DNA of 64,000 nt, taken from the NCBI RefSeq assembly GCF_945873775.1, contig NZ_CAMCEC010000002.1:1-64000 (forward strand), read 5' to 3'. Positions 27,113-36,902 of the stretch are shown one piece after another. This DNA comes from an uncultured Treponema sp. Lineage in GTDB: Bacteria; Spirochaetota; Spirochaetia; Treponematales; Treponemataceae. Position numbers and translations under genes: made by a program. Every line of letters starts with the position of its first letter. Position 1 is the stretch's first letter. Under the pieces are notes generated by a model. That model did no database searches. It saw nothing but the letters and a program-made list of their open reading frames with translations, and was not told the DNA's origin.

Positions 27113-27149
27113 AAAAAAAATCCGCCATTCTAAAACAGAACAACGGATT
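27113..27149 (-). terminator. Intrinsic terminator after gatB
   Basis: Minus strand AATCCGTTGTTCT / AGAATGGCGGATT with G-T wobbles and a GTTTT loop, followed by eight T. It separates gatCAB from the next promoter. Confidence 0.75.
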
Positions 27150-27173
27150 CAAAAATTTACGTTTCAAGAAAAA

Positions 27174-28715
27174 TTAGATTTCTGAAAGTTTCTTTTGAAC
27201 AAGAGAACTTGCTTCTGCAGGATTCGCCTTTCCTTTGGATTCTTTCATAACCTGTCCCATAAGCCAGCCAACAACATTTGTTTTTCCAGACTTAAAGTCA
27301 GCTACAGCTTTTGGATTTGCTGAAATTACCTTGTCAACAATCGCTTCAATTGCTCCGCTGTCGCTTACAACTTCCATGCCGTCAGATTTTATAATTTCCG
27401 CCGGCATTTTATTTGTCTCAAGCATTTTTGCAAAAACAACTTTTCCCTGCGCGCTTGAAATCTTCTTTAAGTCAATTGCATTTACAAGTTCCGCAATATG
27501 GGCAGGCGTTATAGAAACATCGTTGATTGTTTTTTTGTCTTCATTCAGTTTTGCAAGAAGCTCGGTGAGGATTATATTTGCAGTGCGCTTTGGATTTTTT
27601 GTTCCGGCAGCAGCTTCTTCAAACCAGACAGCCAAGTCGCGGCTAGAAGTCAAAGTTTCCACATCAAAATCAGAAAGTCCGTAGTCCTTCTTTAATCTTG
27701 TGCGCTTTGCTTCTGGAAGCTCTCCGACTTTTGACCTTGCATTTTCAATAAGCTCTTCGCTTACGCTGAACGGCTTTATGTCCGGCTCAACAACAAAGCG
27801 ATAGTCAACAAAAGAATTTTTTGTGCGCTGAACAACAGTCTGGCCTTTTGATTCGTCCCAGCCCATTGTAACTTTAAATCCCGGATTGAATTCCTGACGG
27901 TCTTCCTGAAATTCTTTAAGCTGACGCTGTGCTTCATAAGTGCAGGCATCACGGATTGAACGGAACGAGTTCAGGTTCTTGATTTCAGAAATTGGAGTGT
28001 GGTAAAGTTTTCCGTCTTCCCAAACATTCAAGTTGATGTTGGCATCGCATCGCATATTTCCTTCTTCAAGGTTTCCGTTTGTAACTTTCACATAGCGCAG
28101 AATTTCCTGAACAGTTTCCATAAAAAGAGCGGCTTCTTCCGGGCTTGTCATATCCGGCTTTGTTACAATTTCAATAAGCGGAGTTCCAGAACGGTTGTAG
28201 TCGATGTAAGAATGTGCGCCTTGCAAGTGCAATGACTTTCCTACGTCCTCTTCAAGGTGAATGCGCTCAACACGGACGCGCCGGTATTTTCCGTTTTCAA
28301 TAATGCAGTCCTGACCGATGAAATTTTTTGCGCGGCATTTTTCCGAACCGAACTGCTGTTCCTTTGGATACTTGTGCATCGGAAGGTCTACATATCCATC
28401 GTGGCAAAGCGGAATATCGTATTGCGTTATCTGATAGCCTTTCGCAAGGTCAGGATAAAAATAATGCTTGCGGTCAAATTTTGTAAAGCGTGAAATCTCG
28501 CAGTTAAGAGCAAGCCCCGCAACAGAACCAAGCTCAACATATCCTTTTGAAACACGAGGCATCGCTCCCGGAAGTCCAAGGCAAACAGGACAAACGCGGG
28601 TATTCGGCATTCCTCCGTAACGGTTTTCGCAGGCACAGAACGCCTTTGTTTTTGTCAAAAGCTGCGTATGAATTTCACAGCCGATTACAATTTCATATTT
28701 ATCAATAGAAGGCAT
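27174..28715 (-). CDS. gatB: Asp-tRNA(Asn)/Glu-tRNA(Gln) amidotransferase subunit B
   Basis: Activates Glu-tRNA(Gln) or Asp-tRNA(Asn) in the GatCAB transamidation complex. It begins MPSIDKYEIVIGCEIHTQL, has the cradle-domain blocks CPVCLGLPGAMP, KHYFYPDLAKGYQITQYD, EEGNMRCDANINL and SEIKNLNSFRSI, and a C-terminal YqeY-like tail domain ending NPAEASSLVQKKL. The ATG at 28715 lies 3 nt after the gatA stop; an alternative GTG/ATG upstream would read into gatA. Length 513 aa is slightly longer than the usual 475-500. Confidence 0.95.
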   Translation of the reverse strand: MPSIDKYEIVIGCEIHTQLLTKTKAFCACENRYGGMPNTRVCPVCLGLPGAMPRVSKGYVELGSVAGLALNCEISRFTKFDRKHYFYPDLAKGYQITQYDIPLCHDGYVDLPMHKYPKEQQFGSEKCRAKNFIGQDCIIENGKYRRVRVERIHLEEDVGKSLHLQGAHSYIDYNRSGTPLIEIVTKPDMTSPEEAALFMETVQEILRYVKVTNGNLEEGNMRCDANINLNVWEDGKLYHTPISEIKNLNSFRSIRDACTYEAQRQLKEFQEDRQEFNPGFKVTMGWDESKGQTVVQRTKNSFVDYRFVVEPDIKPFSVSEELIENARSKVGELPEAKRTRLKKDYGLSDFDVETLTSSRDLAVWFEEAAAGTKNPKRTANIILTELLAKLNEDKKTINDVSITPAHIAELVNAIDLKKISSAQGKVVFAKMLETNKMPAEIIKSDGMEVVSDSGAIEAIVDKVISANPKAVADFKSGKTNVVGWLMGQVMKESKGKANPAEASSLVQKKLSEI

Positions 28716-28717
28716 TT

Positions 28718-30223
28718 TTACTTTTCCTCCGCAACAGGAATTCCGCATCCCTTATGCTCGTTTTCCCAGGCTTGGGCAATTTCAAGAATTTTCATTTCGC
28801 TGAACATAGGTCCTGCAAACTGAATTCCAACAGGCATATTTCCGTTTTCCGCCGAAGTTCTTCCAGCCGGAACAGACAAAGACGGAATGCGGGCAAGGTT
28901 TACAAATGTCGTGAACAAGTCGCTAAGATACATGGCAAGCGGATCGTCAACTTTCTGTCCAAGCTTAAAAGCTGGAGTCGGGCAAGTCGGGCAAAGAATC
29001 AAATCGAACTGCTCAAAAAGCTTTGCAATTTCACTCTGAATGCGGGCGCGCACAGACATTCCTTTTTTGTAAGTGTCGCCTGAAAACTGCTCCGACAAAA
29101 CGTAGTTTCCGATTATAATTCTGCGCTTGACTTCCGGACCAAAACCATTGCTTCTTGTGTCCACATAAAGCTCATCGTATCCCTTGCCGTTGTCAATTCT
29201 ATTTCCGTAGCGAATTCCATCAAAGCGGCTCAAATTCGACGCGGCTTCAGACAAAGCGATTACGTAATAGCTTGCAATGGCGGCATCAAGAATCGGAAGA
29301 TCAACAACTTCTATTTTTGCGCCTTTGGACTCAAACCAGCCGCGGGTTTCTTCAAAAACTTTTGCAACATCCGCGTCCATTCCTTTTGACTCAAGGAACT
29401 GCTTTGGAACTGCTATTTTCAGTTTTGAAAAATCAGAGAAAGCTTGAACAGAAGGCTTTGCATCAGGCAAATCAGCGGAAGTGTCGTCATAAAAATCAAC
29501 GCCGCTCATAACGCTCAACGGAAGCGCAATGTCCTGCGGAGTGTGTCCAAGGATTCCAACCTGATCCAAAGAAGAGCCGTAAGCAACAACTCCCCAGCGG
29601 CTTAGAACACCGTAAGTAGTTTTTAGACCGTAGATTCCGCAGTAGCTTGCAGGAAGACGGACAGAACCTCCAGTTTCAGTGCCAAGAGCAAATAAAGCCT
29701 GATTCGCAGCAACTGCAGCAGCAGGACCGCCGGAAGATCCACCTGAAACATAAGCGCGGTCAATAGGATTTCTTGTAGGACCGTAAACAGAATATTCAGT
29801 GGAAGAACCCATTGCAAATTCATCTTGATTGCATCTTCCAATCGGAATTGCGCCGGCTTTTTCAAGACGGTTTATTACAGTCGCGCTGTACGGAGCAACA
29901 TAGCCTTCAAGAATTTTACTTGAGCAGGTAAGTTTTTTTCCGCGAACAGAAATATTGTCTTTTACCGCAAACGGAATTCCAAGAAGAGGCTGCTCATCAA
30001 AAAGCTTTTCAAGAGAACCGTTATTTCTAGCTTCTGCAATCTTCTGGTCGGCATCTTCCGCAGACTTTAAAATATCGTCATAAATCTCAAGAAAGGCATT
30101 AAGAGGCAATGCTGAATTTTTGTCAGCTTCAAAAGTTTCCTTGGATTCCTTTACCAAAGCCACGCTTGAAGTTTCTCCACTTTTTAACGCCTCTACAGTT
30201 TCTTTTATAGTCTTGTACTTCAT
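28718..30223 (-). CDS. gatA: Asp-tRNA(Asn)/Glu-tRNA(Gln) amidotransferase subunit A
   Basis: Amidase subunit releasing ammonia from glutamine. It shows the amidase signature with the cis-Ser/Ser/Lys triad: AVKDNISVRG (catalytic Lys), the glycine/serine stretch GGSSGGPAAAVAANQ and GTETGGSVRLPASYCG. I chose the ATG at 30223, which follows AGAAGG by about 9 nt and starts MKYKTIKETVEAL; it overlaps nothing and begins 1 nt after the gatC stop. Length 501 aa. Confidence 0.95.
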   Translation of the reverse strand: MKYKTIKETVEALKSGETSSVALVKESKETFEADKNSALPLNAFLEIYDDILKSAEDADQKIAEARNNGSLEKLFDEQPLLGIPFAVKDNISVRGKKLTCSSKILEGYVAPYSATVINRLEKAGAIPIGRCNQDEFAMGSSTEYSVYGPTRNPIDRAYVSGGSSGGPAAAVAANQALFALGTETGGSVRLPASYCGIYGLKTTYGVLSRWGVVAYGSSLDQVGILGHTPQDIALPLSVMSGVDFYDDTSADLPDAKPSVQAFSDFSKLKIAVPKQFLESKGMDADVAKVFEETRGWFESKGAKIEVVDLPILDAAIASYYVIALSEAASNLSRFDGIRYGNRIDNGKGYDELYVDTRSNGFGPEVKRRIIIGNYVLSEQFSGDTYKKGMSVRARIQSEIAKLFEQFDLILCPTCPTPAFKLGQKVDDPLAMYLSDLFTTFVNLARIPSLSVPAGRTSAENGNMPVGIQFAGPMFSEMKILEIAQAWENEHKGCGIPVAEEK

Positions 30224-30224
30224 C

Positions 30225-30539
30225 TTACGCACCTTCTCCCAGAACTTTTGGAACCTGGAAATATCCGTCCATGAAATTCGGCTCGTTTATTTTCTTGACA
30301 TCGTGCATCTCAAGCCCTGGAACAATTTCGTCCTCGCGTAGACATTCAGCCTTTGTTGTAGGATAAGCGTCATAGGGATTTTCGCTGTCATCGTATTTAG
30401 AAAGAATATCAAAGTATCCTACAATCTCGTCCACCTGCTTTTTTAAAGTAGCCATATCTGTGCTTTCCGGGGAAAGACGTGAAAGGTATAAAAGTTTTTC
30501 CAATGTTGATTCGTCAACGGTACGTTTATTTTCACTCAT
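30225..30539 (-). CDS. gatC: Asp-tRNA(Asn)/Glu-tRNA(Gln) amidotransferase subunit C
   Basis: Small subunit that tethers GatA and GatB. Typical GatC outline: STLEKLLYLSRLSPES near the N-terminus, DIL(S)KYDD and the C-terminal VPKVLGE stretch. The ATG at 30539 gives 104 aa; TATAAT ends 6 nt before it with TTGCTT 17 nt further up, so the longer frame to 30554 would start inside the promoter. First gene of gatCAB and a leaderless candidate. Confidence 0.92.
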   Translation of the reverse strand: MSENKRTVDESTLEKLLYLSRLSPESTDMATLKKQVDEIVGYFDILSKYDDSENPYDAYPTTKAECLREDEIVPGLEMHDVKKINEPNFMDGYFQVPKVLGEGA

Positions 30540-30545
30540 GTTGCG

Positions 30546-30574
30546 ATTATACAAAATTTAGAACGTTTAAGCAA
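30546..30574 (-). promoter_or_regulatory. Promoter abutting gatC
   Basis: Minus strand: TTGCTT (30574-30569), 17-nt spacer, TATAAT (30551-30546), then 6 nt to the ATG at 30539. Confidence 0.75.
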
Positions 30575-30680
30575 TTTAAGGACAGAAGCATTTCTTTTAT
30601 GAAAAACGGCTTTAATTGCTTAAATGCAAAAAAAAATGTAAACTTCATTTTGCGTGAATTTTTTCCGCCTGAAAAAAAAG

Positions 30681-31445
30681 ATGAAAGACTATTACAAAAT
30701 CCTAGGCGTTTCAAGAACAGCGACAATCGCAGAAATCCGGCGCGCATACAGAAAGAAGGCGAAGATTCTACATCCGGACATAACGGGTGAAGACTCAAAG
30801 GCCTTCCGCGAGCTTGTGGCAGCCTACGAAGTTTTGTCCGACATAAAATCACGCGGACTTTTTGACGAGTCAGTTTTATTCAAGCAGAGCAATTTCCACC
30901 GAGAAAAAAATTTTGAATCATTCGACTACAGAAAATGGCTTTTGGAGCGCACAGATGATGAAAGCCGCGCCAAGCTGATTTTTTTTGATCTTCTGCACAA
31001 CAACGAGGACGAAGCTGTAAGGGAATTCAAAAGAATGAACATGGAGCGCGTTGGATTCAGACTGTCAAGGTGGTTCACGCGGGAAGACTTTATGGACTAC
31101 GGATTTATTCTTGCGGAAGAACTTGTTCTGCGGCAGGAATACTACGATGCTGTCATTCTTCTGGATCAGATTATACGGATGGAATTTTCGTTTGAATATT
31201 TCAAGCTTTTTTTTCCGGAAGTAAAGAGCCTTGCACGCCATATTCTGCGCAACAACATTGAAGGAGCCGTGAACGACGAGCTTGCAATAGACGCATGGGA
31301 GCGCGCGCTTGAGCTTAGGTTCGGAAAAAATGATGACGCGTTTTTTCTTTTAAAGATTGCGGATTCTTATGAGCGGATTGGGGATTTTCAGACTGCAAAA
31401 ATATGCAGAAACGAAGCCGCAAGAATTTCCGCGGAAACAAAATAG
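30681..31445 (+). CDS. DnaJ-domain protein
   Basis: A 254-aa protein with an N-terminal J domain (MKDYYKILGVSRTATIAEIRRAYRKK, with the HPD motif in KILHPDITG) and an unrelated, helical C-terminal region with no Gly/Phe or zinc-finger part. It is therefore a type III J-protein that would recruit Hsp70 (DnaK) to a specific client, not a DnaJ orthologue. The ATG at 30681 matches the J-domain start; a GTG at 30654 is possible. Its stop lies 19 nt before map. Confidence 0.85.
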   Translation: MKDYYKILGVSRTATIAEIRRAYRKKAKILHPDITGEDSKAFRELVAAYEVLSDIKSRGLFDESVLFKQSNFHREKNFESFDYRKWLLERTDDESRAKLIFFDLLHNNEDEAVREFKRMNMERVGFRLSRWFTREDFMDYGFILAEELVLRQEYYDAVILLDQIIRMEFSFEYFKLFFPEVKSLARHILRNNIEGAVNDELAIDAWERALELRFGKNDDAFFLLKIADSYERIGDFQTAKICRNEAARISAETK

Positions 31446-31464
31446 GAAATCATGGAGTTTATAT

Positions 31465-32244
31465 ATGATACGTTTAAAAAATGAAGAGCAAATCAATGGA
31501 ATCAGAAAAAGCTGCCACTTGCTTGCTGATTTATTCAACGAAATTATTCCAAAGGTAAAGCCCGGGGTAAGCACAAAAGAAATCGACGACTGGTGCGTAA
31601 ACTTTGCAAGAAAGTTCGGGGCGACTCCGGCATGGTACGAAGAGGATTTTCCGGGATGCGCATGCATAAGCATAAACAATCAGGTTATCCACGGAGTTCC
31701 TTCCAAAAAACGGATTGTAAAAGACGGCGACATTGTTTCGCTTGACATCGGGCTGAATTTAAAAGGCTACATTTCAGACAGCACGCACACAGTTCTTGTT
31801 GGAAACGTAAAACCTGCACACCAAAAACTTTGCCGGGTTACACGCGAATGTCTTTTGGCTGGAATTGACGCTTGCAAGGCAGGAAACAGAATCAGCGACA
31901 TTTCAAACGCAGTATATGACATTGCGTACAACCAGAACAAATACGGCGTTGTCTATGAATACTGCGGACATGGAGTCGGCCTTGAAGTCCACGAAGATCC
32001 AAGCGTCTGCAACTGTCCTTCAACTGGTCCGAATCCGCGCATTCAAGCTGGAATGGTTCTTGCAATCGAACCGATGATTAACGAAGGAACTGCTGACGTT
32101 GACATTGAAGAAGGAAGCGACTGGACTGTTGTTACTGCGGACGGTTCTTGGAGCTGCCACGAAGAACACACTGTAGCAGTCTTTAAAGACCACACGGAAG
32201 TTCTCACCGACTTGGACTACAACGGAAATTCATGTTTAAAATAA
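31465..32244 (+). CDS. map: Methionine aminopeptidase, type I
   Basis: Removes the N-terminal methionine of new proteins using two divalent metals. It shows MIRLKNEEQINGIRKSC, the metal ligands in LDIGLNLKGYISDSTHT, the catalytic His in EYCGHGVGLEVHEDP and the Glu in LAIEPM and SCHEEHTVAVF. The start at 31465 has GGAG 7 nt upstream; a longer frame to 31357 overlaps the J-protein gene. It has an N-terminal extension of about a dozen residues compared with the E. coli enzyme and no SEC-C motif. Confidence 0.94.
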   Translation: MIRLKNEEQINGIRKSCHLLADLFNEIIPKVKPGVSTKEIDDWCVNFARKFGATPAWYEEDFPGCACISINNQVIHGVPSKKRIVKDGDIVSLDIGLNLKGYISDSTHTVLVGNVKPAHQKLCRVTRECLLAGIDACKAGNRISDISNAVYDIAYNQNKYGVVYEYCGHGVGLEVHEDPSVCNCPSTGPNPRIQAGMVLAIEPMINEGTADVDIEEGSDWTVVTADGSWSCHEEHTVAVFKDHTEVLTDLDYNGNSCLK

Positions 32245-32281
32245 GACATAAAAATTTGAATAGATTTTCAGGAGTTTAATT

Positions 32282-33484
32282 ATGGAAAAAATCAAAATGA
32301 AAAATGCGATCGCCGAGCTTGACGGAGACGAAATGACAAGAGTTCTGTGGAAGGTCATCAGGGAAAAACTTCTTGAGCCTTACGTTGAGCTTAATGTTGA
32401 ATACTACGATCTTGGCTTAAAGAACCGCGATGACACAGATGACAAAGTAACTTATGAAGCCGCGGCAGCAATCAAGCGTCTTGGCGTTGGAGTAAAATGC
32501 GCCACAATCACAAGCAATGCCGCCCGCATGGAAGAATACAAGCTCAAGCAGCTTACACCTTCACCAAACGGAATTCTCCGTGGAGAGCTTGACGGAACAG
32601 TTTTCCGCGCGCCGATTTTTGTAAAGAACATTCAGTGCAATGTTTCTTCATGGAAAAAGCCGATTGTTCTTGGCCGCCACGCTTACGGCGATGTTTACAA
32701 GAACTGTGAGATAAAAACTCCAGGAGCAGGAAAAGCCGAACTTGTTTTCACAGGCGACGATGGAAAAGAAATCAGAAAAACAATTCAAGTTATGCGCGGT
32801 CCAGGAATAATTCAGGGAATTCACAACTTGGACGATTCTATAAGAAACTTTGCGCGCTGCTGCTTTATGTACGCCTTGGACAAAAAAATCGATGTATGGT
32901 TCGGAGCAAAGGACACAATCAGCAAAATCTACGACGGAAACTTCAAGGCAATTTTCAATGAAGTATTTGAATCCGAGTTCAAGGAAAAATTTGAAAAAGC
33001 CGGAATAGAATATTTTTATACGCTCATCGATGACGCAGTTGCACGCATAATGAAATGCGAAGGCGGAATTCTCTGGGCTTGCAAAAACTACGACGGAGAT
33101 GTTATGAGCGACATGATTGCATCTGCCTGCGGAAGCCTTGCAATGATGACTTCAGTTCTTGTTTCCCCAAATGGAGAATTTGAATACGAAGCCAGCCACG
33201 GAACAGTTCAAAAGCACTACTACAAATATTTAAAAGGTGAAAAAACTTCTACAAATCCAGTCGCATTGATTTTTGCCTGGACAGGAGCACTTGCAAAACG
33301 CGCCGAACTAGACGGAACTCCAGAACTTGCAGAGTTTGCCCGCAAACTTGAAAAGGCAACTCTCGATGTTATTGAAGAAGGAACAATGACAGGAGATCTT
33401 GCCCGCCTTGCAAATCCGCCAGCAAAGAAAATTGTAAACAGCTGGGAATACATCGATGAAATTGCGACAAGAATGGCAAAATAA
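32282..33484 (+). CDS. icd: Isocitrate dehydrogenase [NADP+], eukaryote-like type
   Basis: Oxidatively decarboxylates isocitrate to 2-oxoglutarate with NADP. The sequence follows the dimeric eukaryote-like subfamily: AIAELDGDEMTRVLWKVIREKL, the GLKNRDDTDDKVT block, SPNGTIRN-like LTPSPNGILRGELDG, VMRGPGIIQGIHNLDDSI, IDDAVARIMK and YEASHGTVQKHYYKYLKGEKTSTNP. Length 400 aa is normal. An AGGAG site lies 7 nt upstream. No other TCA-cycle gene is near; in a fermenter it likely supplies 2-oxoglutarate for glutamate. Confidence 0.93.
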   Translation: MEKIKMKNAIAELDGDEMTRVLWKVIREKLLEPYVELNVEYYDLGLKNRDDTDDKVTYEAAAAIKRLGVGVKCATITSNAARMEEYKLKQLTPSPNGILRGELDGTVFRAPIFVKNIQCNVSSWKKPIVLGRHAYGDVYKNCEIKTPGAGKAELVFTGDDGKEIRKTIQVMRGPGIIQGIHNLDDSIRNFARCCFMYALDKKIDVWFGAKDTISKIYDGNFKAIFNEVFESEFKEKFEKAGIEYFYTLIDDAVARIMKCEGGILWACKNYDGDVMSDMIASACGSLAMMTSVLVSPNGEFEYEASHGTVQKHYYKYLKGEKTSTNPVALIFAWTGALAKRAELDGTPELAEFARKLEKATLDVIEEGTMTGDLARLANPPAKKIVNSWEYIDEIATRMAK

Positions 33485-33504
33485 AATTTAACTTTATGAA
33501 CTTC

Positions 33505-34341
33505 TTAAAGCTTTAAAAGTCCGCCAAAAGGAATATTGAAATTTCTGCAAAGAGTTTCATATTCTTTTTGGTCATTTTTATTTTTAAGGCTTGTTACAAA
33601 AAAGCTCATATCAGGCGGAAGAAATTTTGGCTCATGTTGATTTTTTAACGATGTATTTTTTATAACTTCAAGAGCATGATTTGAAACTCCGTCCCTGCTA
33701 TCCACAACAAAAACTTTTTTTCCGCCCGCACTAGAAAAATATTCTTTTATATCTTCCGCCATATGCGTAAAATGCGTGCATCCAAGAATTATAGTATCGC
33801 AGCCGCATGAACAAAAAAAATCCACGGCAGGCTTTACCGCATCAAGACGTTCTTCTTTTGAAGCATAAAACAAATCGTGCTCTATAAAACTTATCAAGTC
33901 AGGGTCGCCTCGATTGAACACTTCACATCCAAAAGCAAAATCAGAAATCAGTTTTTTGCAGTAAGGATGCTTTACAGTTGCGTTAGTTGCAAGCAGTCCG
34001 ATTTTTTTGTTTTCCGTAACTTTCGCAGCAAGCTTTATTGCAGGAACAGTTCCAACAATCGGAACATCAGGAAATTTTTCTCTAAGCTGATTCAATGCCG
34101 TTACGCTGATTGTGTTGCAGGCAATGACAACAAGACGCGGATTCCACAAGTCAAGAATTTTTTCTATTGATTCAGAAGCGCAAGATGTTACTTCCTCCGC
34201 TGATTTTTCTCCGTAAGGAAAATGAACAGTGTCGCCAAGATAAACGCATCTTGAGCCAGGAGATTTTTCTTTCAGCAAAAGCATATACGGAATGCCGCCA
34301 GTTCCGCTGTCTAAAAATGCAAAGTCAATTTTTTCACTCAT
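33505..34341 (-). CDS. murI: Glutamate racemase
   Basis: Makes D-glutamate for peptidoglycan. It has FLDSGTGGIPYMLLL at the N-terminus (the catalytic Asp and Ser region), PYGEKSAEEV, the first catalytic cysteine in VIACNTISVTAL and the second in LGCTHFTHM. Length 278 aa is normal. I chose the ATG at 34341 (MSEKIDF); three residues earlier is another Met. It lies 18 nt after dacA, another peptidoglycan gene, in the aroC-dacA-murI string. Confidence 0.93.
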   Translation of the reverse strand: MSEKIDFAFLDSGTGGIPYMLLLKEKSPGSRCVYLGDTVHFPYGEKSAEEVTSCASESIEKILDLWNPRLVVIACNTISVTALNQLREKFPDVPIVGTVPAIKLAAKVTENKKIGLLATNATVKHPYCKKLISDFAFGCEVFNRGDPDLISFIEHDLFYASKEERLDAVKPAVDFFCSCGCDTIILGCTHFTHMAEDIKEYFSSAGGKKVFVVDSRDGVSNHALEVIKNTSLKNQHEPKFLPPDMSFFVTSLKNKNDQKEYETLCRNFNIPFGGLLKL

Positions 34342-34359
34342 AAAAACCACAGAATATTT

Positions 34360-35799
34360 TTATTTTAAAGATGAAATTTTATATGCAAGTGCGCCCCAGA
34401 TTCTCGCAAAGAAATTTATCTTTTCACTTTTTCTGTCAGCAACAAGAGGAACTGTATTTAAAACTCTTCCGTCAAGTGAATATGACAAAGTTCCAAACTG
34501 AGTTCCTTCCTCGAATTCTCCAAAAATACTTTTTGGAATATTTGCCGTAACATGAATTTTCTGCGCCGCTTCTTGTGGTGAAATTCCAGAAATAAATGGA
34601 ACAGAAAAATTTTCACTTTTTGCAGGAACAAGGCAAACGCTTTTTAAAGAAGAGCCTGCAACTCCAACACAAAAACTATGAGGCCGTTTTGCAATATACG
34701 GAGAAAATTTTGAAAACGCATATTCCATCAAATTAGTTCCGTCTTTCACTCTGTAAATATTTCCTTGCGCGCTTCCAATTCCAGGACCTTTCATCGTAAC
34801 AGAAATATAGCGGACACCGTTTCGTTCCGCAGTAAGAGCAATGTTAAATCCGCTTTCATAAATAAAACCAGTTTTCAATCCATCGCAGCCTTCAAGAGAG
34901 CCAAGCAATTTGTTTGTGTTGTACTGAATCACAGCCTGACTGTCGCCGACTCGTTGCGCAGATTCTCTTGGAAGATTTTTTGCAAGCGGATAACGCAAAA
35001 CTTTTTGGGAATGAAATTCAGTGATTGCAAACGGAAATCTTTCTATGTATTTTCTGCAGAAAGCTGAAAACTCTTTTGCAGTTGTAATATTTTTTTCACT
35101 GTAGCCGCTTGATTCCACAAATTCAGTTTTTACCAAGCCCATTTTTTTTACAGTTTGATTCATCCGCTCAACAAACGAATCCATGTTTCCGCAGACATAT
35201 TTGGCAACAGCAATCGAAGCATCATTTCCGCTGGCAATCGCAAGTCCAAGCAAAAGTTCTCTAAGCGTTACTTTCTGCCCTTCGTCCAAAAACATTATTG
35301 AAGCATCGCTTGGAAGATTTCTGGCCCAGCTTTCAGGCGGAAGCGGAACAACATCGTCAAGGGAAATTTCACCATTTTCAACAGCCTCAAAAACAACATA
35401 CATTTCCACAAGCTTTGTCATTGAAGCCGGTGGAATTTGAACATCAGCATTTTTTTCAAAAAGAATATTTCCTGTTGCAAAGTCAATAACAATTGCGCTT
35501 TCTGCATTTACAAATAAATCCGCTGGAACATACTGAAACGGAAGTTCTGAAACAATATCTGCGCGCTCAGGAAATTTTTTGTTCAGCGACTGCTCAAGAA
35601 AATTCTGCTGCTCCAAAGAAAGAGGAGCCGGTTCTTTGGGATTTAAAAGTTTATAAACAGAAACTGCTTGCGCCGAAAATAAAATAAAAACAACAGCTAA
35701 AACAGAAAAAATTATTATGCGTTTTTTTTTCTTTTTATTGTTATTGAAATTTTTATTTTCTTCTATGCTGTTAAAAAAATCTGATGTGTAAGTTTCCAT
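34360..35799 (-). CDS. dacA: D-alanyl-D-alanine carboxypeptidase (PBP5/DacA family, S11)
   Basis: Trims the terminal D-Ala from peptidoglycan stem peptides. The nucleophile motif SMTK lies in PPASMTKLVEMYVVFE, the second motif SGN in AIASGNDASIAVA, and KTG in GLKTGFIYESG; a PBP5-type C-terminal beta domain follows. An uncleaved N-terminal transmembrane anchor (IIFSVLAVVFILFSAQAVSVYKLL, split over about residues 28-50) replaces the usual C-terminal amphipathic anchor. A poly-Lys run precedes the anchor. Length 479 aa. The ATG lies 2 nt after the aroC stop. Confidence 0.92.
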   Translation of the reverse strand: METYTSDFFNSIEENKNFNNNKKKKKRIIIFSVLAVVFILFSAQAVSVYKLLNPKEPAPLSLEQQNFLEQSLNKKFPERADIVSELPFQYVPADLFVNAESAIVIDFATGNILFEKNADVQIPPASMTKLVEMYVVFEAVENGEISLDDVVPLPPESWARNLPSDASIMFLDEGQKVTLRELLLGLAIASGNDASIAVAKYVCGNMDSFVERMNQTVKKMGLVKTEFVESSGYSEKNITTAKEFSAFCRKYIERFPFAITEFHSQKVLRYPLAKNLPRESAQRVGDSQAVIQYNTNKLLGSLEGCDGLKTGFIYESGFNIALTAERNGVRYISVTMKGPGIGSAQGNIYRVKDGTNLMEYAFSKFSPYIAKRPHSFCVGVAGSSLKSVCLVPAKSENFSVPFISGISPQEAAQKIHVTANIPKSIFGEFEEGTQFGTLSYSLDGRVLNTVPLVADRKSEKINFFARIWGALAYKISSLK

Positions 35800-35801
35800 T
35801 A

Positions 35802-36863
35802 CTAAACTCTGCTGCTCCTATTTCTTAAAATCATATCTGCTAAAGTGATTGCCGTCATGGCTTCTACAACAGGAACAATTCTTGGACAAAGACAAACATC
35901 GTGTCTTCCTTCAATAAGAATATCACATTCATTTCCGTTTACATCAACAGTTTCCTGCGAAAGATAAATGCTTGGAACTGGCTTTACGGCAGCTCTAAAA
36001 ACTATATCATCGCCTCTGGAAATTCCTCCAAGGATTCCGCCAGCATTATTTGTTTTAAATGAAAAATTGCTTTCCATAAAATCATTGTTCTCAAGTCCAT
36101 TTGAATCCGCACAGTTGAATCCGCTTCCAAATTCAATTCCTTTTATCGCGCCAATAGACATAACCGCATGGGACAAAACTGCATCAAGCTTGTCAAAAAC
36201 TGGCTCGCCAAGCCCAGCGCTCACGCCTTTTACAACGCACTCAACAATTCCGCCGCAAGAATTTTTTTTCTGCTTAAACTCTTCAACTTTTTTCTGCATT
36301 AAAACGGCAGCATCTTTGTCCGCGGCGCGCATCGCATTCTGTTCAATTTCAGAAAAATCAACTTTGCCACTTTTTATTCCCGCAGTTTCTTTTGTATATG
36401 CAAAAATTTGAATTCCTAAATTTTTCAAAAACATTTTTGCAAAAGCTCCAGCCGCAACTCTTGCACAGGTTTCCCTTCCGCTGGATCTTCCGCCGCCCCT
36501 GTAATCTCTTACGCCGTATTTTTTATAATATGTAAAATCAGCATGACCAGGCCGAAATTTGTCTTTTATATTTTCATAATCTGATGAATGCTGATTTGAA
36601 TTTCTGATTAAAATAGCTATCGGAGTTCCTGTTGTTTTTCCTTCAAATACGCCGCTTAAAATTTCCGCAAAGTCATCTTCTTTTCTTGCAGTAACCGCCG
36701 CACTTTTTGCTCCAGGCTTTCTCCGTTCCATTTCATGCTGAAGAAATTTTTCATCCACAGAAATTCCAGCAGGGCATCCGTCTATAATGCAGCCAAGTCC
36801 TGCGCCGTGACTTTCTCCAAATGTTGCAACTTTAAAAATTTCTCCAAATATATTTCCTGACAT
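35802..36863 (-). CDS. aroC: Chorismate synthase
   Basis: Converts 5-enolpyruvylshikimate-3-phosphate to chorismate, FMN-dependent. It shows TFGESHGAGLGCIIDGCPAG at the N-terminus, the RPGHADFTYYKKYGVRDYRGGGRSS-type signature split near residues 110-130, and RETCARVAAGA. Length 353 aa is normal. AAGGAA precedes the ATG. It connects to the DAHPS-PDT fusion at 60.8 kb through the shared aromatic pathway. Confidence 0.95.
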   Translation of the reverse strand: MSGNIFGEIFKVATFGESHGAGLGCIIDGCPAGISVDEKFLQHEMERRKPGAKSAAVTARKEDDFAEILSGVFEGKTTGTPIAILIRNSNQHSSDYENIKDKFRPGHADFTYYKKYGVRDYRGGGRSSGRETCARVAAGAFAKMFLKNLGIQIFAYTKETAGIKSGKVDFSEIEQNAMRAADKDAAVLMQKKVEEFKQKKNSCGGIVECVVKGVSAGLGEPVFDKLDAVLSHAVMSIGAIKGIEFGSGFNCADSNGLENNDFMESNFSFKTNNAGGILGGISRGDDIVFRAAVKPVPSIYLSQETVDVNGNECDILIEGRHDVCLCPRIVPVVEAMTAITLADMILRNRSSRV

Positions 36864-36902
36864 AATTTTTCCTTAAAATAAATACAAAATTCTCAAAAGA
36901 TT